Assembly (NCBI GenBank): GCA_043809805.1
Contig: JBDROR010000241.1
Coordinates: forward strand, 1-15,077
Direction: 5' to 3'
Origin: JAQUKH01 sp043809805
Lineage (GTDB): Bacteria > JACRDZ01 > JAQUKH01
Length of the DNA stretch: 15,077 nucleotides
The notes beneath the pieces are model-generated. The model was not told the origin of the DNA and searched no databases. It saw nothing but the letters and a program-made list of their open reading frames with translations. A program made the translations under genes and the position numbers. Positions 8,220 to 14,912 of this stretch are shown here, piece after piece (positions within the stretch are counted from its first letter, which is position 1; each line of letters opens with the position of its first letter).

Positions 8220-8261
8220 CCCCTTTAATCCCCCTTTTCCAAAGGGGGAAATAGAGGGATC
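8216..8261. repeat. C5T3/A3G5 palindromic repeat, intergenic copy
   Basis: The sequence has CCCCCTTT, three bases, then AAAGGGGG, preceded by another TCCCCCTTTAAT unit and ending in GAGGGAT. It fills most of the gap between the 74-residue gene and the GGDEF gene. It is the same family as the copy inside the AddB frame at 10116-10161. Repeats of this kind are dispersed in many environmental genomes. Its RNA hairpin would lie in the leader of the GGDEF gene. Confidence 0.8.
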
Positions 8262-8267
8262 CATTTT

Positions 8268-8492
8268 TTAGCTTTTGTCAAGTATTGCCCGGCCTGCCAT
8301 AAAGCCCGCTATTATTTTTATAAACCCTTTTTTTTGCTTTAATACTTCACACACTTTCAAAGCTTCTTCTTTTCTATATTCCTTCTTTACGAATAACCCT
8401 GCTTGTACAACAGCGTCATCGACAAGTTTACGTGATCCTTCAATTCCCAAAGTCTGCACATAAGAATTATAAAACTTTTCAATAGGAATCAT
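8268..8492 (-). CDS. Small conserved-looking protein of unknown function
   Basis: This is a 74-residue protein starting MIPIEKFYNSYVQTLG. I do not recognise the family. It looks soluble and mostly helical, with a charged middle (KKEYRKEEALKVCEVLKQKK) and a hydrophobic end (GFIKIIAGFMAGRAIL). It has no signal peptide, no metal-binding cluster and no obvious membrane span. It lies between the FIST gene and the GGDEF response regulator on the same strand, so a regulatory or adaptor role in that pathway is possible but unproven. The ribosome site is poor: GGGGGCAGGT runs almost into the ATG. Codon use looks like that of the neighbours, and the opposite strand holds only an overlapping shadow frame. 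Confidence 0.7.
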   Translation of the reverse strand: MIPIEKFYNSYVQTLGIEGSRKLVDDAVVQAGLFVKKEYRKEEALKVCEVLKQKKGFIKIIAGFMAGRAILDKS

Positions 8493-8535
8493 ACCTGCCC
8501 CCTGTTATTGGTCGTTAGTCGTAATTCGCAACAAC

Positions 8536-8627
8536 TGTCATTTCGACCGAAGGGAGAAATCTTTCTCCGTACGGGCGACCGGCCGGTCGCCCCTACAATA
8601 GATTCCTCACTCCCGTTCGGAATGACA
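8536..8627. repeat. Nested palindromic repeat (TGTCATTYCGA outer, GGGCGACC inner), copy 1
   Basis: The outer ends are TGTCATTTCGACCGAAGG on the left and CGGAATGACA on the right, an imperfect inverted pair. Nested inside is a 28-base palindrome at 8569-8596 (GTACGGGCGACCGG against CCGGTCGCCCCTAC, one mismatch). The element fills half of the 177-base gap between the FIST gene and the 74-residue gene. The same outer and inner parts, joined at the same place, recur at 14951-15060. No transposase is present, so it is a non-autonomous or REP-like element. Confidence 0.85.
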
Positions 8628-8669
8628 CCTCTTCTTTCTTGTTTGGTTTTATTGCTAACCGGCAACCCA

Positions 8670-9860
8670 TTAAGCCGGAATCAACAACACGACAGAGGTA
8701 GTATTATGGAACCCGCTCAACTGCCCAATTTCCATAGCTATCTCGCCATAAGTTTCAAAGCCGATTAAAGGAACATTCCCTAACACCCCTTTTATCGCTT
8801 CTACGCCTTTCTGAAAATCAGCGCCAAGAATAATGCCTCTGCATACGCAGTCGAATACTATGGCCCCGGCTATTTTTCTTCCCCTGGCCGCGTTGAGAGC
8901 TATTTCCGCCGCTTTTTTTGCCGAAGCAATCTGCGATTCTTTTGGACTGCTCATAATCCTGATAACTGAACCTTCCACAATAGTACAAGCAAAATTAATT
9001 GATCTGTCGTCATTAATTGATAAGGGAACTCTTACTTTATAATCCTCTCCCGTAAGCAGACCCAACTCATAACGCAGCAAAAAAGTGCCTATTTCCGAAG
9101 CATCTTTTAATTTATCTACGTCTATTCCCTCTTCCTTGACAAAATCGCGAAGATGATCTTTCCAAACGTCAAAGGCGGGCTTTCCATTTATTTCATATAA
9201 AACATTATCTTTAGCTTTGGTAATGGTTAAGGCGGGACTGACAGGCGAATGGCCGTGCTTCACACCAATAGCCATCGGAACGCGTGAAGTCACATATGCC
9301 AAACTCACCGCGTCTGTAGCTACCTCATCATCAGTAAATACGCGGGTTTCCTTAAACTTGAGATCATCCGCGGCCGCTCCTCCTGAAAATTTTACATTAG
9401 GGCCTAACACCTCAAGCGCCGCCAAACTGGCTTCTTCTCCCTTTCCAGCCAATCCGTCAATTAACAAAATTCCCGAAAGATATGGATATTGTTCGGAAAC
9501 AGCGGGGAATTTCTTACAAGCTTCCCGCATAGCGCCAACCTCATCTCCTTTAAGCCCCTTACCCGCGCCGGTATAGAATTTATGGGTATCACTTTTGATA
9601 ACGGCACAAACCACGCTCCCTTCTCCGACATTTTCCTCGCTAAACTCACCGGCAGAGGAACAGCCGATAAGCGGGGCTTTCCCTGTAACTTCCCTTACCG
9701 CTTTTACTACCGCCTCATAATTGTATTTACTGGACGCGAACACTAAAGACAGGTCAACTTTTTCATCATTAATTTTAACCATTGCTTTTTTTGCCGCTTC
9801 TTGCCCAACCTTAAAACTGTCTTCTCCACTGGCAAAACCAGTGCCAAATTTTGTTGCCAT
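8670..9860 (-). CDS. FIST-domain (FIST_N and FIST_C) signal sensor protein
   Basis: This 396-residue cytoplasmic protein matches a stand-alone FIST protein in length and layout. The N-terminal FIST half (about 1-210) has VDLSLVFASSKYNYEAV, APLIGCSSAGEFSEENV, YLSGILLIDGLAGKGEE and VKFSGGAAADDLKFKETRVF. The C-terminal half (about 215-396) has NGKPAFDVWKDHL, SINDDRSINFACTIVEGS, GAIVFDCVCRGIILG and PLIGFETYGEIA. FIST is described as a small-ligand sensing domain linked to chemoreceptors, kinases and GGDEF/EAL proteins, and some proteins are FIST only. Here it is the first gene of the same-strand signalling block and may feed a ligand signal into it, which is inference. GGGAGGA just before the ATG gives a strong ribosome site. 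No catalytic motif is visible. Confidence 0.92.
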   Translation of the reverse strand: MATKFGTGFASGEDSFKVGQEAAKKAMVKINDEKVDLSLVFASSKYNYEAVVKAVREVTGKAPLIGCSSAGEFSEENVGEGSVVCAVIKSDTHKFYTGAGKGLKGDEVGAMREACKKFPAVSEQYPYLSGILLIDGLAGKGEEASLAALEVLGPNVKFSGGAAADDLKFKETRVFTDDEVATDAVSLAYVTSRVPMAIGVKHGHSPVSPALTITKAKDNVLYEINGKPAFDVWKDHLRDFVKEEGIDVDKLKDASEIGTFLLRYELGLLTGEDYKVRVPLSINDDRSINFACTIVEGSVIRIMSSPKESQIASAKKAAEIALNAARGRKIAGAIVFDCVCRGIILGADFQKGVEAIKGVLGNVPLIGFETYGEIAMEIGQLSGFHNTTSVVLLIPA

Positions 9861-10017
9861 TGCTTTTTCCTCCCTTTTTTGATTTTACTTGCTTTTTTAC
9901 CTATTTTCTTCGGTCAATTGGCAATAATTCTTGATTTATTATTGAAAATTGTCTAAACTCAATTATACTGTAAGAAAGCCTACCTACCGCAAACAGGGGG
10001 CAGGGTGAGGGGTAAAA
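9861..10017. other. Divergent intergenic region between FIST and AddB genes
   Basis: This AT-rich region of 157 bases should hold the control sites for both divergent genes. A good plus-strand promoter candidate lies at 9942-9969, and the AddB ribosome site (GAGGGGT) is at its right end. I found no convincing minus-strand promoter for the FIST gene, though TTGACC occurs on that strand. Confidence 0.6.
9942..9969 (+). promoter_or_regulatory. Putative sigma70 promoter of the AddB gene
   Basis: TTGAAA (9942-9947) and TATACT (9964-9969) are separated by 16 bases, each one mismatch from consensus. The distance to the ATG at 10018 leaves a leader of roughly 40 bases. The call rests on sequence match only. 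Confidence 0.5.
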
Positions 10018-13002
10018 ATGACTGGAGTCGCAGTGGATAAAATAATCACATATAATTTTACAGAGGATTTTATTGCGAATGTCGCGGACTATATCGAAAA
10101 AAATTTCTTGAAAAAAATCCCCCTTTATCCCCCTTTATCAAAGGGGGAAAGAGGGGGATTTAATAAAGATGGAGACCTAAGCCGCATTGCGATTGTATTC
10201 GGAGGAAAACGTCCATCCCTTTTTCTAAAGAGGGAATTTTCAAAAAGGATGAAACGAAGCTTTTTCCCTCCACGGTTTTTTTCAATTGACCAGTTTGTAA
10301 ATTTTATAGTATCAAAAAACGGCGGGTTCCGGATGCCGTCCGATTTGGAATCAAGCTATCTAATTTACAATTCCGCGCAAAAGTTATCTTCTGAAATCCT
10401 GCATGGGAGAGAAAATTTTTCTAATTTTCTTCCGTGGGCAAAAGAGATTGCGGGATTTATTGACGAGTTGGACATTGAAAATATATCCGCGGAAAACCTT
10501 AAACCGGTAGAAAGCCTTTCTGAAATCGGTTATGAAGTACCCGAAGGCATAAATAAATTACTTGAAAATATTATTGAATTACGAAATTTGTTCCACACGG
10601 AACTGCGAAGCAGGGGCATGCTTTCCCGCGGGCTTATGTATATGGATGCGGCAAAAATTATCCAGGAAACAAAGTTGCCTGAATTCGACAAAATCCTCTT
10701 TTGTAATTTTTATTATCTTCACAAAACCGAAAAAGAAATCCTTAAACACTTTCTCGAAAAGGAAAAGGCATTTGCTTTTTTCCAGAAGGATTGCAATGTA
10801 TGGCCTGTTTTTGACGACCTTTCAAAATTTTTAGGGCATAAAATTGAACCATCCTACCTACCTACCACAACTGATCAATCTTCGGTGGTAGCCGCAGGCT
10901 TCAGCCTGCGCAAAACAACGCAACCTAAAGGTTGCGGCTACCAATTATTACCCTGTCACTTATCACCCAAAATCAGTATTTATAAAGGGTTTGATAACCA
11001 TTCACAGGCAGGGCTGGTGCAGGAAATTTTAAAATCCGAGATTATAGAAAAGAGCGCGGCTCCCCTTGATAAAACTGTCATTATACTTCCTGACACAAAC
11101 AATCTTATTCCGCTGATTTCGGCAATTTCTCCCATTGTGGAAAATTTTAATGTATCTATGGGATATCCCTTAAAACGAAGCTCATTATACAACCTTCTTA
11201 AATTTATAGTTAACGCACAGTTAACGCGAAAAGGCGCAAACTATTGGACAAAAGATTATCTCAAAGTCATTCTTCATCCCTTGATAAAAAACCTGAAGAT
11301 TTCATCTAACTCCGCCTCAACCCGTATACTTGTCCATAAAACAGAAGAAATTCTTTTAGGAATGAACCCCGCCCTTTCTAAAGATTATGAAAGAAAGGGC
11401 GGGGTGAACCCTGAAAAAACTTCTTTGAGCGGAAGCCTGTTTCTGAAGCTGGATGATATTGAAAATTCATCGGAGTCCAAAAATATTTTAGAAGAGATAC
11501 ACTTACTTTCATTCAAAATGTGGGAGGATATCGCCAATTTCTCCCAATTTTGCGACTGCCTTGAAAAATTTAACGACTACATTCTTTCAAAGAGTTTCGG
11601 GCACAGTTATCCTCTGAACGTAAAAATTTTGGACAGGATATATGCCATTATTGATGAACTAAAAACCGCTGAATTCAAAAACCAGCCTTTCAACAAAGAA
11701 GACATATTTAAAATCTTTGATAAAAAGATACAAAATGAAATTGTCTCGTTTGCCGGTTCTCCGTTAAAGGGGCTGCAAATTTTGGGATTATTTGAAAGCC
11801 GTTCATTAAATTTTGAAAATGTAATAATAATGGATGTTAATGAATCTGTGCTTCCTAAGACACAAGTCTATAGTTCAATAATCCCTCGCCAAATCATGGA
11901 GGGACTTGGATTACAAAGACTGAAACAGGAAGAAGAAATTCAGAGATACCATTTCATGCGGTTAATCTCAGGCGCAAAAAACGTGTATTTTGTTTATGAC
12001 GGCAATCCCGCGAAAGAAAAAAGCCGGTTTCTTGAAGAGATTATATGGAAAAAACAAAAAGAGGAAAAAATGATTAGCGTCTTTCCCGAAACCTGCGCGA
12101 AATTTAATCCTGTAAACATTTCGGCCGCGAAAAACACAGTTAAAAAGAGTGAAAAGGTAATCAAATATTTGGCGGGTTTTGCCTATTCGTCATCCAGCAT
12201 TGATACTTATTTAAATTGCCCGATGAAATTCTATTATCAATATGTTTTGCGGCTCAAAGAGAAAGAGAATCTCCTTGATGAAGTCGAAGCAAAAGATGTC
12301 GGCACATTTATTCACGAGTTACTCGATTATGCTTTTAGAAGATTTTTAGATAAAAAACCTGTTATTGACGGTAAGTTTGAAAAAGAATTTTTTGATGAAT
12401 TTGAAAGGCGATTTTCAGAAAAACTTCAAAAAAGGTTAGGCCCTGAAGCGTTTTTGGTGAAAGAGGTTATGGAATACAGGCTTAAAAAATTCATTGGAAA
12501 CGAACGTTCCAGGGATGTCCAAAAGGTGCTTTCACTTGAAGAAAAACTCTCAGGGGGAATAACATTGCCATCGAATAAGCTGATTGATTTTAAATATACA
12601 ATAGACCGCATAGATCTGCTGGGAGACGGGACAATCCTTGTAATCGATTACAAAACAGGCCAATCGGCGAAATCGCCTGCCACGCTAAAACAATTGGAGA
12701 GAATCAAGTTTAACCGCGAATCTATAAAAGGCGCCGTCCACTCATTCCAACTTCCGATTTATTATTATTTTGTCCAGCAAAGGTATAACGCGCCTATAAA
12801 CGCGGTTTTGTATAATCTCGTGGAAACGAAATTTACGGATTTCGTTAAAAAAGATAGAGAAAATACTGATAAGGTAATGGAGATATGCCTCAAATGCTTA
12901 GATTTTATTATTTTCGAAATTACCAATCCGGATATAGACTTCCAAAATGACGAAAGTAACAAGCAAAATTGTAAATACTGTGAGTTTAACGGGATGTGTT
13001 AA
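10018..13002 (+). CDS. addB: AddB-type helicase-nuclease subunit with Fe-S PD-(D/E)XK nuclease
   Basis: This 994-residue protein is the AddB-like partner of the AddA fragment at 1-353. The N-terminal helicase-like part is inactivated-looking: IVFGGKRPSLFLKR stands where helicases have a Walker A loop, and I see no GKT/GKS. The C-terminal nuclease has SSSIDTYLNCPMKFYYQYV, GTFIHELLDYAF, IDRIDLLGDG and VIDYKTGQ (Asp877, Lys879 with Asp863 or Asp866 upstream). Four cysteines match the AddB iron-sulfur staple: Cys734, and C-X2-C-X5-C at 985-994 at the very end. Three palindromic repeat-like segments are translated in frame, at residues 34-48, about 290-309 and about 449-465. ATG at 10018 follows GAGGGGT; GTG at 10033 is an alternative start. 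The product should act in double-strand-break resection. Confidence 0.88.
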   Translation: MTGVAVDKIITYNFTEDFIANVADYIEKNFLKKIPLYPPLSKGERGGFNKDGDLSRIAIVFGGKRPSLFLKREFSKRMKRSFFPPRFFSIDQFVNFIVSKNGGFRMPSDLESSYLIYNSAQKLSSEILHGRENFSNFLPWAKEIAGFIDELDIENISAENLKPVESLSEIGYEVPEGINKLLENIIELRNLFHTELRSRGMLSRGLMYMDAAKIIQETKLPEFDKILFCNFYYLHKTEKEILKHFLEKEKAFAFFQKDCNVWPVFDDLSKFLGHKIEPSYLPTTTDQSSVVAAGFSLRKTTQPKGCGYQLLPCHLSPKISIYKGFDNHSQAGLVQEILKSEIIEKSAAPLDKTVIILPDTNNLIPLISAISPIVENFNVSMGYPLKRSSLYNLLKFIVNAQLTRKGANYWTKDYLKVILHPLIKNLKISSNSASTRILVHKTEEILLGMNPALSKDYERKGGVNPEKTSLSGSLFLKLDDIENSSESKNILEEIHLLSFKMWEDIANFSQFCDCLEKFNDYILSKSFGHSYPLNVKILDRIYAIIDELKTAEFKNQPFNKEDIFKIFDKKIQNEIVSFAGSPLKGLQILGLFESRSLNFENVIIMDVNESVLPKTQVYSSIIPRQIMEGLGLQRLKQEEEIQRYHFMRLISGAKNVYFVYDGNPAKEKSRFLEEIIWKKQKEEKMISVFPETCAKFNPVNISAAKNTVKKSEKVIKYLAGFAYSSSSIDTYLNCPMKFYYQYVLRLKEKENLLDEVEAKDVGTFIHELLDYAFRRFLDKKPVIDGKFEKEFFDEFERRFSEKLQKRLGPEAFLVKEVMEYRLKKFIGNERSRDVQKVLSLEEKLSGGITLPSNKLIDFKYTIDRIDLLGDGTILVIDYKTGQSAKSPATLKQLERIKFNRESIKGAVHSFQLPIYYYFVQQRYNAPINAVLYNLVETKFTDFVKKDRENTDKVMEICLKCLDFIIFEITNPDIDFQNDESNKQNCKYCEFNGMC
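10116..10161 (+). repeat. C5T3/A3G5 palindromic repeat inside the AddB frame
   Basis: CCCCCTTT, three bases, AAAGGGGG, with outer ATCCCCC and GGGGGAT arms. This is the same family as 8216-8261. It is read in frame as IPLYPPLSKGERGGF (residues 34-48). The segment lies between the N-terminal helix (VADYIEKNFLKK) and the first core strand (RIAIVFGGKR), where an added loop could be tolerated. Confidence 0.88.
10887..10942 (+). repeat. GGTAGCCGCA palindromic repeat inside the AddB frame
   Basis: Ends GGTAGCCGCA and TGCGGCTACC are a perfect 10-base inverted pair. Between them are two hairpins with 8-base arms, CGCAGGCT/AGCCTGCG (10893-10910) and CGCAACCT/AGGTTGCG (10919-10936). The three-stem layout recurs at 13042-13094. 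The copy is translated as VVAAGFSLRKTTQPKGCGY within AddB, just before the core strand starting ISIYKGF. Confidence 0.88.
11366..11405 (+). repeat. 14-bp perfect palindrome inside the AddB frame
   Basis: Arms ACCCCGCCCTTTCT and AGAAAGGGCGGGGT enclose a 12-base loop. The GC-rich arms contrast with the AT-rich gene. It encodes roughly NPALSKDYERKGGVNP. No second copy lies in the window, so its membership in a dispersed family is inferred from its form and from the two other insertions in the same gene. Confidence 0.7.
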
Positions 13003-13041
13003 CCAAACTTATATCGTAATCGGTTAGTTATCAATGGAATT

Positions 13042-13094
13042 GGTAGGCGCAAGCTTTAGCTTGCGTATCTCGCAGGCTGAAGCCTGCGGCTACC
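13042..13094. repeat. GGTAGSCGCA three-stem palindromic repeat, intergenic copy
   Basis: Ends GGTAGGCGCA and TGCGGCTACC form an inverted pair with one mismatch. Two inner hairpins have 8-base arms, CGCAAGCT/AGCTTGCG (13048-13065) and CGCAGGCT/AGCCTGCG (13071-13088). It is the same family as the copy within AddB at 10887-10942. Confidence 0.88.
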
Positions 13095-13101
13095 ACTTCG
13101 G

Positions 13102-13155
13102 TCGAAATGACAAATGGGTTGCTCGAAATGACAAAAGTGTGCGGTCGAAATGACA
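13102..13155. repeat. Three direct copies of TCGAAATGACA, 21-22 bases apart
   Basis: Copies begin at 13102, 13123 and 13145. The 11-mer is the reverse complement of TGTCATTTCGA, the outer end of the nested repeats at 8536 and 14951. These are therefore probably repeated right-hand ends of that element. The last copy reaches to two bases before the HD-GYP stop codon. Confidence 0.8.
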
Positions 13156-13156
13156 G

Positions 13157-14911
13157 TTAAGTAGTTTGGCCTTCCCTGAATTGGAACTCTTTTTCAACAA
13201 ATATTTTGGCGCACGCGTCAACCACATCCGGCTCATAAAGAATACCCTTACCTTGTGAGATTTTCTCCAGCGCTTTATCTGTGCCGAGAGCTTCCCGATA
13301 CGACCGTTTAAAAGCTATAGCCTCAAAAACATCGGACACGGCTAAAATTTTTGATTCTAAAAGTATGTCTTTACCCATTAACCCGTTAGGATATCCTGAT
13401 CCGTCAATTCTTTCGTGATGCTGTATTTCAATCTCCGCGATAGGCCAGGGGAATTCTATTTCTTTTAATATTTCGTAACCGGCTGCGGGATGTGTTTTAA
13501 TAATATCATATTCACCTTTTGTTAACTTTTTGGTTTTTGCAAGAATTTTCGGAGGAATAAATATTTTACCCAAATCATGAACAATAGCGCACATTCTAAT
13601 TCCATCAATCCTTTCAGTCGCAAGCCCCATTTCTTTGGCGATCGCCCTGGCAAGGTCAGACACACGCCGCCGATGACCGGCTATAAAAGGGTCTCTCTTT
13701 TCGGCCGCTAACACCATAGCGTGTATGGCCCCCTTCATAGCCCTTCGCAATGTAATTAAAGTATGCTGCAATTTTTCTTCAAGCCGGTTACAGTCCATTA
13801 TAGATTGCGCGACAAGAATTACACCCTGGATATCGCCTTTATTATCGCGCATTATCGAGCTTGAGAAAACCACAGGAATTTTCTCCCCGTTCTTTGACAA
13901 AAATACCTTTTCTGTATCACGCAGACATTCCTCCTTAATTAAATCTCTAAATTTGGTTTTTGGAACCATAAAATCTTCTCCAGAAAAAATATTCTCAACC
14001 GGCTGACCTACGAGATCCCTCTCTCCATACCCTAAAAGGCCGCATGCCGATCCGTTGACAGTCGTAATATATCCATCGTTTGACACAACAAACAGAGCTT
14101 CGTAGGTGTAATGAATGATATTACGAACATACTCTTTAGATTGGATAATTTCTTTTTTTGATTTCTGTAAAGCCTCAATCATATTATTAAATGTTAATCC
14201 CAACTGGCCTATTTCGTCTCTGGTTTTAACATTGACTCTTTGGGTCAGGTTGCCGGTTATGACAGTCTTCGCGGCATGGACAAGATCATAAATCGGATTT
14301 GTCACTGCCGTCGTTAAAACAAATACGCCTATCCCGCCCAACAGCAAAACTGCAATAATGATCCCCATGATCAGCTTGATTATATTGCTAACTGTTTTTC
14401 TAATCGGCTCCTCTGAAATTCCAACCCGCACTACCCCCATTTTACCTTCTAAAACAGGCACAACAATATCAAGAATATTTTTTTCATCAATAATAAGCGA
14501 CTTTGCGTTTTGCTTTTCCCCTTGCCCAATGTTATTTGCATTTTTTAGTCCGGAGGGAAATCCTCTCTCAAAAGTATGAGCCAAAACCCGATTGCTCGCG
14601 TCTTGGATCTGCGAGTCCCGATTCTGCGCATCCAAAACAAATATGTATTCGATATCCTGCTTGGAATTTTTACATTCATTAATAAATAATTGAAGTTCCT
14701 CTGTTCTCCCTGACAAGATTGGATTTACACTCTCAGCGGCAAGGTTCTTCGCTATCAAAACACCTCTTTCCCTAACCTCTAATAAAAGTTTTTGAGACAC
14801 AATAGTTTGCACTAAAAATAGCACGGTCACTCCCAACACCGCGATCAAACATATACTGCCAAATAAAAACTTATCTTTTAGATTTAAATTCTGTCCAATT
14901 TTTCTTAACAT
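13157..14911 (-). CDS. Membrane sensor with HAMP, PAS and HD-GYP phosphodiesterase domains
   Basis: This 584-residue inner-membrane protein likely hydrolyses c-di-GMP. Segments are membrane helix about 15-35, periplasmic Cache-like sensor about 40-175, membrane helix about 177-200, HAMP about 201-255, PAS about 258-380 (ALFVVSNDGYITTVN) and HD-GYP about 390-584. Catalytic motifs are intact: HDLGK (445-449), HHE (498-500) and the GYP of DGSGYP (506-508). The sensor resembles that of the MCP at 325-2004 over most of its length (NLAAESVNPILSGRTEELQ; VVPVLEGKMGVVRVG). A 10-residue in-frame duplication (99-108) lies in it. I chose ATG 14911, preceded by AGGTGA. The longer frame start at 14956 lies next to the repeat edge, in sequence made by the repeat. 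It is transcribed toward the AddB gene, with repeats between. Confidence 0.93.
   Translation of the reverse strand: MLRKIGQNLNLKDKFLFGSICLIAVLGVTVLFLVQTIVSQKLLLEVRERGVLIAKNLAAESVNPILSGRTEELQLFINECKNSKQDIEYIFVLDAQNRDSQIQDASNRVLAHTFERGFPSGLKNANNIGQGEKQNAKSLIIDEKNILDIVVPVLEGKMGVVRVGISEEPIRKTVSNIIKLIMGIIIAVLLLGGIGVFVLTTAVTNPIYDLVHAAKTVITGNLTQRVNVKTRDEIGQLGLTFNNMIEALQKSKKEIIQSKEYVRNIIHYTYEALFVVSNDGYITTVNGSACGLLGYGERDLVGQPVENIFSGEDFMVPKTKFRDLIKEECLRDTEKVFLSKNGEKIPVVFSSSIMRDNKGDIQGVILVAQSIMDCNRLEEKLQHTLITLRRAMKGAIHAMVLAAEKRDPFIAGHRRRVSDLARAIAKEMGLATERIDGIRMCAIVHDLGKIFIPPKILAKTKKLTKGEYDIIKTHPAAGYEILKEIEFPWPIAEIEIQHHERIDGSGYPNGLMGKDILLESKILAVSDVFEAIAFKRSYREALGTDKALEKISQGKGILYEPDVVDACAKIFVEKEFQFREGQTT
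14588..14623 (-). repeat. In-frame 30-bp duplication within the HD-GYP sensor
   Basis: The minus strand has AATCGGG twice, 30 bases apart (14617-14623 and 14587-14593). Between them lie 23 bases with a 5-base inverted pair, CTCGC and GCGAG. In protein the result is DAQNR, DSQIQ, DASNR, three related pentads, where the homologous position in the MCP sensor has just NSEGK. The most economical reading is that DSQIQDASNR was added to an ancestral DAQNRVLAHTF. Confidence 0.6.
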
Positions 14912-14912
14912 A

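Larger units (their letters stand above)
13003..13156. other. Repeat-filled convergent gap between AddB and HD-GYP genes
   Basis: The 154 bases between two converging genes hold a three-stem palindromic repeat (13042-13094) followed by three copies of TCGAAATGACA (13102-13155). No gene is visible. The hairpins might act as transcript ends in both directions, but there is no T-run typical of an intrinsic terminator. Confidence 0.7.

Noticed and set aside
8216..8261. Riboswitch in the GGDEF leader
   Set aside because: A c-di-GMP riboswitch would be attractive here, but the leader is explained by a dispersed C5T3/A3G5 repeat and shows none of the expected conserved core.
8508..8768. 86-codon plus-strand frame across the nested repeat
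   Set aside because: Its first half is translated repeat and its second half is antisense to the FIST gene.
9217..9576. 119-codon open frame on the plus strand opposite the FIST gene
   Set aside because: It is antisense to a well-supported domain protein and has no recognisable motif or ribosome site. Similar frames opposite the MCP, CheA, CheW and GGDEF genes were rejected for the same reason.
9919..9935. Possible sigma54 promoter TTGGCAATAATTCTTGA
   Set aside because: The -24 GG is present but the -12 GC is not, so it falls short of the consensus.
13102..13155. Short CRISPR-like array
   Set aside because: Repeats are only 11 bases with about 10-base spacers and match the end of a dispersed palindrome; no cas gene is present.
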